From NCBI GenBank assembly GCA_028701555.1, contig JAQVQN010000195.1, positions 1 through 5,250 on the forward strand: a stretch of 5,250 nucleotides of DNA. The letters run 5' to 3'. The notes beneath the pieces were generated by a model, which was not told the origin of the DNA, searched no databases, and saw nothing but the letters and a program-made list of their open reading frames with translations. The stretch comes from Kiritimatiellia bacterium (GTDB taxonomy: Bacteria; Verrucomicrobiota; Kiritimatiellia; RFP12; UBA1067). The position numbers and the translations under genes were made by a program. Below are positions 1 to 5,117 of the stretch, piece after piece (the stretch's first letter is position 1; the number at the start of each line of letters is the position of its first letter).

Positions 1-131
1 CTCACACAAATAAACAAAGTGTTGTGTAAAAAATAAGGTTATTTACCTTAGTGCCCGTCGCGGCTTCGTGTGAGAAATTACTTGGTCATTATCACTGTTG
101 TTCGGTTGTATTACAACAATTAAGCCGCTTA
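1..131. other. Non-coding region with several nested and crossing inverted repeats
   Basis: No gene is supported here. Besides the candidate terminator there are CTCACAC (1-7) with GTGTGAG (68-74), GCGGCTT (60-66) with AAGCCGC (122-128), ACACAA (4-9) with TTGTGT (22-27), GTTGTA (105-110) with TACAAC (112-117), and TAAGC-C-GCTTA (121-131). The first two pairs cross, as in a pseudoknot. With this many bases some 7-bp matches are expected by chance, so a structured RNA is only a possibility. Confidence 0.25.
28..50 (-). terminator. Candidate intrinsic terminator of the cluster
   Basis: On the minus strand a 6-bp stem, TAAGGT (50-45) with ACCTTA (39-34) around a five-base loop, is followed at once by six T residues (33-28). 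The stem has only two G-C pairs, so it is weak. It is the only hairpin-plus-T-run on this strand after the last gene, about 160 bases past the stop codon. Confidence 0.4.
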
Positions 132-144
132 GCTCAGTCGCTGC

Positions 145-170
145 AACTCCTAATTCCTAACTCCTAATTC
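145..170. repeat. Heptamer tandem repeat (CTCCTAA / TTCCTAA) downstream of the K-like gene
   Basis: On the plus strand the units are CTCCTAA (147-153), TTCCTAA (154-160), CTCCTAA (161-167) and a partial TTC (168-170), with AA in phase just before. The period is exactly seven bases, with one C/T difference alternating between units. On the transcribed minus strand the units read TTAGGAG and TTAGGAA. It has no coding role here, lying in the 3' flank of the last gene. Confidence 0.75.
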
Positions 171-175
171 GGGGG

Positions 176-197
176 CGAATTCAACCTTGTTGAATCG
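176..197 (-). terminator. Hairpin shortly after the last stop codon (3'-end structure without T-run)
   Basis: Perfect 7-bp arms ATTCAAC (179-185) and GTTGAAT (189-195) enclose a three-base loop. Two further G-C pairs (177-196, 176-197) extend the stem past one bulged base. It starts nine bases after the stop of the K-like gene. No T-run follows on the minus strand (TCGCCCCC), so it fits mRNA 3'-end protection or an atypical terminator better than a classic intrinsic one. Confidence 0.4.
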
Positions 198-206
198 TAC
201 CCTCTC

Positions 207-1295
207 TCAGTGCCAAGCCGTGATCACCACGTTATCCGTCACAGACGGGTCAGGCGGCAGACTGAAACCCTGGCCGTCACCAGCAAACAGATTGGCCGTT
301 CCGTTGCCGCTCATGCTCTGACCGATCACTATAGCCCCGTTGATAGTTGCCGTCCCGTTGATGTGCAGACTGCCGTTGGGTATGATCAGTGCGCCGTTGA
401 TGACCGCCGTGTTGTTGATTTTGATCTCGTTCGAGCCGAGAGCGATCAAGGCCGGATAGCCGTCCACAGAAGTCACATTCAGGTGCACCCCCTGCAAGGC
501 GACTTCCCCTGCGAAGATGAAACAGCCGGTCCCTTGCCCGTCCCAGCCGCTGGATGAGCCTGTGCAGTAGGCCACCCCGCCAGGCGGCGCTGCGGGAATA
601 TCCGCAGCTTCTGCGTAAACCGCGCCGTTGTGTTCTGCGTAAGCGATGAAGGCATCGATTGCCTCCATCAAAGCCGCAGACAAGACCTCCACCGGGGACT
701 GGTTGTTCAGCATCGTCACGCTGCCGTCTGCTTTTTTCCATGTAACCTGGCCGGCACTGCTGACCGTAACAGCGTCTGTGTTGGCGCTGCCCGAAAGGTC
801 AATGTTGCCATTGGCGTGAATCGCCGTGACATCCGCCTCAAAGTTACCTCCCAAGTCCAAAGTGCTGCCAACCAGCAGGTCATACAAAAGATCAAAGTAA
901 GCTGAGCCGTCATCTGAACCGCTGACCAGAGGGCGGTTCTCGATGTCAGCCGTGACCTTAAACTTGCCCAGACCGCATTCGCCTTCGGCAACCAGCATCG
1001 CGCGGTTTTCGTCGGACTCGTCAAGCGGCACAGACTTGACTTTATATTTGCCGCTATCAAAGTCACCCGCGTCATAATATGAGGCCGCCAGCGAGAAATC
1101 CTCCTTGATCTTGTTGTAAGCCATATTCAAGCCGGATTCCGCGATCAGGCGAGCTTTGAGAGTCTCGCGCGTGACCTTCGCCATTCGCATCTGCTGCGAT
1201 GCCATGAATCCCAGCATGCTGCAAACCACACTGATGACGCTGACAATTCCAAGCACTGTCAAAAGTGCCGAGCCTCTGTTATTAGCACGTCTCAT
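207..1295 (-). CDS. GspK/PilX-type minor prepilin with beta-helix-like C-terminal region
   Basis: A 362-residue protein. The leader MRRANNRG precedes S9-A-L-L-T13 and a hydrophobic helix to about residue 32. A helical stretch with RETLKARLIAESGLNMAYNKI (43-63) matches the conserved A-xx-AEsG region after the helix in PilX and GspK proteins. Position +5 is Thr, not Glu; loss of Glu5 is characteristic of K-type tip subunits. Two Gly/Asn/Ile-rich parts (about 146-185 and 280-337) look like parallel beta-helix coils. The second contains a 19-residue repeat, INNTAVINGALII (293-305) and INGTATINGAIVI (312-324). Cys244 and Cys258 bracket a Gly/Ser loop and may form a disulfide. I infer that it caps the pilus or pseudopilus with the I-like and J-like proteins. 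An in-frame ATG at 1370 would add 25 residues, but these would translate the heptamer repeat and overlap the preceding gene. ATG 1295 has a near-perfect Shine-Dalgarno sequence and puts the prepilin leader at the N-terminus, so I chose it. Last gene of the cluster. Confidence 0.86.
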   Translation of the reverse strand: MRRANNRGSALLTVLGIVSVISVVCSMLGFMASQQMRMAKVTRETLKARLIAESGLNMAYNKIKEDFSLAASYYDAGDFDSGKYKVKSVPLDESDENRAMLVAEGECGLGKFKVTADIENRPLVSGSDDGSAYFDLLYDLLVGSTLDLGGNFEADVTAIHANGNIDLSGSANTDAVTVSSAGQVTWKKADGSVTMLNNQSPVEVLSAALMEAIDAFIAYAEHNGAVYAEAADIPAAPPGGVAYCTGSSSGWDGQGTGCFIFAGEVALQGVHLNVTSVDGYPALIALGSNEIKINNTAVINGALIIPNGSLHINGTATINGAIVIGQSMSGNGTANLFAGDGQGFSLPPDPSVTDNVVITAWH

Positions 1296-1305
1296 AATCA
1301 CCTCC
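1296..1305 (-). promoter_or_regulatory. Near-perfect ribosome binding site that fixes the GspK/PilX-type start
   Basis: GGAGGTGATT directly precedes the ATG at 1295. Its first nine bases match the full complement of the 16S rRNA 3' end (GGAGGTGATC). This is the main reason for choosing ATG 1295 over the in-frame ATG at 1370. The core GGAGGTG is also in phase with the heptamer repeat just upstream. Confidence 0.85.
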
Positions 1306-1333
1306 GATTTCCGACCTCTGACCTCTGACCTCT
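1299..1333 (-). repeat. Heptamer tandem repeat (AGAGGTC) in the J-K intergenic spacer
   Basis: Read on the minus strand there are three exact AGAGGTC units (1333-1327, 1326-1320, 1319-1313). A diverged unit GGAAATC (1312-1306) and then GGAGGTG (1305-1299) follow, the last being the Shine-Dalgarno core of the K-like gene. Five 7-bp periods therefore fill almost the whole 40-base spacer. The repeat begins two bases after the J-like stop codon. Each exact unit carries the SD-like core AGAGGT. Confidence 0.8.
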
Positions 1334-1335
1334 GC

Positions 1336-3543
1336 TCATTTCCCGCTGTTCCGGGGGTCGACCTCCGCAATCATTGCCGACCGCAAGCGCTCCTGCACAC
1401 CGCCTTGCCCTCTGATATCCTTAAAAATCTCGATCTCCATCGTGACGCCCCTGACCATTTCCTGCCCTTCCACCTCAACTTTAAAGACGCCGCTGTCAGG
1501 CCCCTTTAACAAGGTGGCCGTAATATCAACATATTTATCTTCACCGTCCCAAGTGAAAAGCACACGCCTCAGCCGCGGCGTGTCGCTGCAGTAAGGCCCG
1601 GATACGCCCAATCCGCCGCCGCCGGGATACTGGCTAGCCTGCTGCGCGGTGAACACCGCCCGGAACTGCACATAGCGCCCGGTATTGCCTGAAAAAGCCG
1701 CGCCATTGACGGCAGGGAATACATTTTCCCAAGCCGGCGCGTCACTGATTCCGAAACCGTCTTCGCTCAGCGTATCACCCGAACGCGCGAACATGACCAT
1801 GGTCGCACCCGGCGGTATATGCGCCTGCCAGGTGATCTGCTTTCCGGAGCCAGTGTCGCTTAGAGTGTCAAAAACATGCGATATGTAATCGCCTGTCTCG
1901 GCATAGTTCAAAGCCACGAACTCCAAGGTCGGCAGAATATTCTCCTTTACAAGTCCCGCCGCGCCGGTCCAGTCTTCCAGCAGCAGGTGCGCACTGTCGC
2001 CTCCCGGGATAACCCAGCAGCCCGGCAAGCTATTGGCACCCGCGACGGGATTCAAATCCGTGCGATCGGCCGCGTAGCGCGTGAACTTGTCGGTTCCATA
2101 GTTAACAACACTCACCTGAAACTGCAGCATCAGCGTGTTGCCCATGAACAGCGGTATCAGCACCGCCGGCCGCAGCTCGACACTCTTCTTTTCGTCGCAA
2201 TCAGCCCAGCTAGCCTTCATGACGCCGCCCTGCCAGAAATGCAGCGGAATGGCAAGAGCGGCGTCAAGCCGGGGTTTAAGGTCGCTGTTAAAACCGGAGG
2301 CGGGCAACTCGTCCCTGGTCAACACCGAGAAAGAGGGGTTGAGGATTTTGAGACCGCCGTTGAACAAAGATTTATACAGCACGAAGACCGGCCCGAACCC
2401 GTCCTTTTTGATGCCGTAGCTGATCGGCTCGCCCTCGTTGTTGATGCTTGGGTCGGACATTACCGGTATACGCATGACACAGTTTGTGGGGCAATAGTAA
2501 TTATTGCGCGAGCCTGTCGTCTGCTGCGCGGCCGTCCAGTTGTTGGAAACACCGAACTGACCGTCCAGTTTGGACACCATGCTTCCGCTGTCAAAACCCG
2601 TCGGGCAGTAACCGGCATCAAAGCGCACCACCGTGTTCGAGAAGGTGACGTTGCGCACCCCGCCGAGAAAAACACACTCCTCGATGGCATCGTTATACAG
2701 CGTCAAAGACAGCTTATCGCCGTTAGCGGATGTCTGCGATTCCAGTCCGTAGGCCGCGCTGGCCAGCCCCTGGCCCACAAACAGCGGCGCGGCAGCCACG
2801 CCCGCCGCAGTGCAATTCTCAGCCTCTATCGGCCACCCCGACACGCTGGCAGCGACCTGGTCCAGCCGTAACCTGCGTCCTGAAGAGCTGATGTTCTTGT
2901 CGACGATAGTGAACTTAACAATGTTCTCGCCTGCCGCCAAAGGCACACTGCCGAAAGTTATGGTCTCGCGGGTGTTGGGGTCTGGCGCATAGGCGTCGAA
3001 ACGCGCCTCGGCATGCCAGAGTTTGCCAGTGAAGAGATTCTCAAACAGCACGGATGTTGCGGGAGTCTCGCCGGTCAACGCCGCCGATTCCCCGTTGCCG
3101 CTGGTAACGACCGACGCGATCTGATCGTAACGCTCGGCATAAGTTGCATCAGGGTTGCGGTTAGCGAGAACCGTGCGCCGCATCTGGTACGGCGATTGGT
3201 TCCAGACATGATATACCACGGTCTCGCGCCATAGTATGTTGGTGCCCCCTTCGGACATGTCCATTAAGCCGTCCCCGTCCTGATCCGAAGGCAGCGCGAA
3301 TCCCACCGCCTGATATGGCACGACGCCGCGAGGATAAAAGATGATGGTCTCGCGGGCGGTGTTGCGCATCTCGGAGCGGAACCTTTCAACGACCCTGCGC
3401 ACGTCCATATCCAGATGCGATTGGGTGTTGACCCGATGTGACTTGTGCATGAACAGTATCCACGAACTCATGGCCACCCCGATCACCAGACCGAAAATGG
3501 CCAGCGCAAAGACCGTCTCAAGCAATGTGAAGCCCTTACGCAT
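1336..3543 (-). CDS. Giant GspJ/PilW-type minor prepilin with large extracellular beta-rich region
   Basis: A 735-residue prepilin. The four-residue leader MRKG is followed by F5-T-L-L-E9, a textbook type IV prepilin motif, and a hydrophobic helix to about residue 32. A charged helix (about 40-65, DMDVRRVVERFRSEMRN) continues it, as in PilW/GspJ. Family members are usually 200-250 residues, so about 500 residues are extra. Residues 87-95 (DQDGDGLMD) form a DxDxDGxxD loop like those that bind calcium. About 165-240 ends in AGENIVKFTIVDKN and RRLRLDQVAASVSG, which looks like a galactose-binding-type beta sandwich. About 541-665 (SHVFDT, ITWQAHIPPGATMVMFARSG, GRYVQFRAVF, TPRLRRVLFTWDG) resembles another such sandwich, common in surface proteins. 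The last 70 residues are beta-rich (YVDITATLLKGPDSGVFKVEV). There are eight cysteines. I infer a tip subunit displaying a binding domain on the pilus or pseudopilus; the ligand is unknown. The start is fixed by GAGGTGA six to seven bases upstream and by the motif. The eight-base gap to the preceding gene suggests translational coupling. Confidence 0.9.
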   Translation of the reverse strand: MRKGFTLLETVFALAIFGLVIGVAMSSWILFMHKSHRVNTQSHLDMDVRRVVERFRSEMRNTARETIIFYPRGVVPYQAVGFALPSDQDGDGLMDMSEGGTNILWRETVVYHVWNQSPYQMRRTVLANRNPDATYAERYDQIASVVTSGNGESAALTGETPATSVLFENLFTGKLWHAEARFDAYAPDPNTRETITFGSVPLAAGENIVKFTIVDKNISSSGRRLRLDQVAASVSGWPIEAENCTAAGVAAAPLFVGQGLASAAYGLESQTSANGDKLSLTLYNDAIEECVFLGGVRNVTFSNTVVRFDAGYCPTGFDSGSMVSKLDGQFGVSNNWTAAQQTTGSRNNYYCPTNCVMRIPVMSDPSINNEGEPISYGIKKDGFGPVFVLYKSLFNGGLKILNPSFSVLTRDELPASGFNSDLKPRLDAALAIPLHFWQGGVMKASWADCDEKKSVELRPAVLIPLFMGNTLMLQFQVSVVNYGTDKFTRYAADRTDLNPVAGANSLPGCWVIPGGDSAHLLLEDWTGAAGLVKENILPTLEFVALNYAETGDYISHVFDTLSDTGSGKQITWQAHIPPGATMVMFARSGDTLSEDGFGISDAPAWENVFPAVNGAAFSGNTGRYVQFRAVFTAQQASQYPGGGGLGVSGPYCSDTPRLRRVLFTWDGEDKYVDITATLLKGPDSGVFKVEVEGQEMVRGVTMEIEIFKDIRGQGGVQERLRSAMIAEVDPRNSGK

Positions 3544-3546
3544 TAT

Positions 3547-3553
3547 TCACCTC
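3547..3553 (-). promoter_or_regulatory. Ribosome binding site of the GspJ/PilW-type gene, overlapping the previous stop codon
   Basis: GAGGTGA on the minus strand shares its first two bases with the TGA stop (3554-3552) of the preceding prepilin gene. It stands three bases from the ATG by its last base, six by its GAGG core. A ribosome ending on the I-like gene would cover it, so coupled translation is likely. Confidence 0.75.
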
Positions 3554-4016
3554 AGTTTTTATATTCCGTGAAAATAAACGACATCTGCTCGCTCTCGTCT
3601 GTAAATTTGCAGATGTACTTGCCTGTTTTCAAAGGATGGTAGAACTTGCGCCACCCCCATCTGGAGCAGATACAAATTTGCGCCCGCACTGTCATGGTGG
3701 TCAGCCCCGCCTCCGGCGTGTCCCGCCTGACAACCGTCGTACGCCTAAAACGGCCTTGCGGGAAAACGTTGCCGAAATCATCCACCGTAGAACCCTTTTC
3801 CGCCATCAGGGCTATGTCAGAATACGGCACACCGCGGGCGCGTTCGATGCGGCCTTGGCACAACGTAGCCGCCACATAATGATCACGCGCCATCTGGAAA
3901 CGCGACACCATGGCATCCACCAGCGGGAAGGCCGCGCTCATCACCAACGCCAGTATGCCCGTGGCGATGGTCATCTCTAAGACCGTTATGCCGCTGTTTT
4001 GCAAAGTTTGTTTCAT
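3552..4016 (-). CDS. GspI/PilV-type minor prepilin (N-methylation motif)
   Basis: A 154-residue small prepilin. A nine-residue leader, MKQTLQNSG, ends at the expected prepilin peptidase site, giving G9 then I10-T-V-L-E14, so Gly at -1 and Glu at +5 are both present. Ile at +1 is less common than Phe. The hydrophobic helix that anchors the protein in the inner membrane before assembly spans about residues 10-35 (ITVLEMTIATGILALVMSAA). The amphipathic continuation, with a segment like YVAATLCQGRIERARG at 47-62, resembles the region after the helix in PilV/GspI proteins. The C-terminal half is a short, probably beta-rich domain with Cys114, Cys116 and Cys136 in addition to Cys53, so periplasmic disulfides are possible. 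In known systems this subunit joins the J-like and K-like proteins to prime the filament. It lies between the sensor gene and the J-like gene, and its stop codon overlaps the next Shine-Dalgarno sequence. Assignment to I/V rather than H/FimU rests mainly on gene order and size. Confidence 0.85.
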   Translation of the reverse strand: MKQTLQNSGITVLEMTIATGILALVMSAAFPLVDAMVSRFQMARDHYVAATLCQGRIERARGVPYSDIALMAEKGSTVDDFGNVFPQGRFRRTTVVRRDTPEAGLTTMTVRAQICICSRWGWRKFYHPLKTGKYICKFTDESEQMSFIFTEYKN

Positions 4017-4020
4017 GCCG

Positions 4021-4028
4021 CACCTTCC
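4021..4028 (-). promoter_or_regulatory. Ribosome binding site of the GspI/PilV-type gene
   Basis: GGAAGGTG on the minus strand ends four bases before the ATG at 4016 and supports that start. It sits wholly in the 17-base spacer after the sensor stop codon. Confidence 0.65.
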
Positions 4029-4033
4029 GCTGC

Positions 4034-5110
4034 CTATCCTTCGCTTACTGCACCGTCATCCAAGCCCTTGCCTACAACATTCATTTTGTTCAACTGTTCG
4101 CGAAGTTGAATGACCGCCGAGTAGCATAAGTCGAGCATTTCGCGCCGCATACTCTCATCCGACCCGTTATCCATCTTCAAGATCTCGATGCTGGTCAGCA
4201 GCACCGTGGCCGGCTGGCCCAAGGCATGGCTCGCAGCCGCCATGTTATCGACCAGAGCCTTTGTTCTCTCCGCCTGTTTCTCGGCCATTTCAGCGCGGCG
4301 GCGCTCGGCCGTGTCGCGTATGGATATGACCATGCCACACAGCTCGTCCTCTTCGTTGATGTCCGGCACGGCCGAAATCATCAGCCACCCCTCTGCGCCT
4401 TGGTGAAAAACCCTCTGCTCGCCCGACCAAGCCTCGCCCTTTCCGATCTTTTCAAACATGGGGCCGATCACGGTCTTACGGTCGAACCAGGTGTCAAGCA
4501 ACTGTCCGACGACCTCTTGCTCGTCCCCGCCTGCCAGCAGTCTGGTCATCATGCGGTTAGCGTAAAGCACCGCACCGTTCATGTTCACTATGCCAATGCC
4601 GCTGTCGGTGTTGTCCATGGCGTGGTAGGCCGAAAGCAGCTTTTGCTCGGCCTGCCAGCGGGTCTGTATGTCACGGACAAGATAGCAGACCGGCTCCTTG
4701 CCTTTAATGCTGTTGCCCATGGCCACGATCTCCACTGCCGTGAAGGTCTCGTCCTTATGGATGGCAAAAGCCTGAATCCGCATGTAGCGTCCCTCGGCAA
4801 TCACGTCGCGTATGTCAGAAAGCAGATTCTCATTGACCCCGGCCACCAAAGCTTGCAGCGGCATGCCGGCCAAACCCTCCTCGACAAAACCGAAAAATCG
4901 CGTAGCACGCGAATTGGCCGCCAGCACCCTCCCTGCGCCATCAGCCAGCAGTATCGCGTCATAGGCGTGTTCAAACAGGAACCGGTAGTCCAGCGCTGCA
5001 AAATAATCCCTCTGGTCACCGCCATCTTCCCTAGCCTTCGCCGGCGACCTGCCATACCCCAAAGACCTGATATCGATCTTGATCGTTTGTGATTTCTCGT
5101 TGGTTTTCAT
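4034..5110 (-). CDS. PAS-PAS sensor protein with DHp-like (HisKA) C-terminus and no ATPase domain
   Basis: A 358-residue protein with no signal peptide or membrane segment, so probably cytoplasmic. A charged N-terminal tail (about 1-40) precedes PAS domain 1 (about 41-150, with the typical LLADGAGRVLAANSRAT core and the closing YLVRDIQTR) and PAS domain 2 (about 160-268, with GIGIVNMNGAVLYANR and the closing VISIRDTAERR). A helical, probably coiled-coil linker (about 265-292) leads to an H-box-like segment, SHALGQPATVLL, with candidate phospho-accepting His295, and a second helix (about 318-345) that completes a DHp-like hairpin. The protein then stops. The N, G1 and G2 boxes of HATPase_c are absent, so it cannot phosphorylate itself alone. 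The residue after the histidine is Ala rather than the usual Glu/Asp, and position +4 is Gln rather than Thr/Asn. PAS ligand unknown. It may be a phosphoacceptor, a heterodimer partner of a complete kinase, or a phospho-independent regulator. ATG 5110 is the only usual start after the in-frame stop at 5132-5134. It has no Shine-Dalgarno sequence. First gene of the cluster, 17 bases before the next. Confidence 0.88.
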   Translation of the reverse strand: MKTNEKSQTIKIDIRSLGYGRSPAKAREDGGDQRDYFAALDYRFLFEHAYDAILLADGAGRVLAANSRATRFFGFVEEGLAGMPLQALVAGVNENLLSDIRDVIAEGRYMRIQAFAIHKDETFTAVEIVAMGNSIKGKEPVCYLVRDIQTRWQAEQKLLSAYHAMDNTDSGIGIVNMNGAVLYANRMMTRLLAGGDEQEVVGQLLDTWFDRKTVIGPMFEKIGKGEAWSGEQRVFHQGAEGWLMISAVPDINEEDELCGMVISIRDTAERRRAEMAEKQAERTKALVDNMAAASHALGQPATVLLTSIEILKMDNGSDESMRREMLDLCYSAVIQLREQLNKMNVVGKGLDDGAVSEG

Positions 5111-5117
5111 TAAACAA

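Noticed and set aside
83..111. Plus-strand promoter TTGGTC with a -10 at 106-111
   Set aside because: The spacing is 17, but the -10 (TTGTAT) matches the consensus at only three of six positions and no plus-strand gene follows.
122..170. tRNA-like start: AGCCGCT followed by TAGCTCAGT
   Set aside because: The D-arm consensus TAGCTCAGT is present, but there is no GAGC to close the D stem, no anticodon arm, no GGTTCGAATC T-arm and no matching 3' acceptor strand. The heptamer repeat lies where the anticodon arm would be. At most a chance match or a tiny remnant.
1876..2871. A 331-codon open frame on the plus strand
   Set aside because: It is wholly antisense to the J-like prepilin gene, has no recognisable domain or suitable Shine-Dalgarno sequence, and its composition (many Arg, His and Gln) is typical of the reverse of a GC-rich coding strand.
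4034..4250. Possible frameshift removing a histidine-kinase ATPase domain
   Set aside because: The DNA after the sensor stop codon directly encodes the I-like prepilin in a well-spaced position, and no frame contains N, G1 or G2 box motifs. The domain is absent rather than out of frame.
4226..5092. A 288-codon open frame on the plus strand
   Set aside because: It is antisense to the PAS sensor gene, whose domains are clear. The plus-strand product is Arg/His/Val-rich without a recognisable family, and no promoter or RBS supports it.
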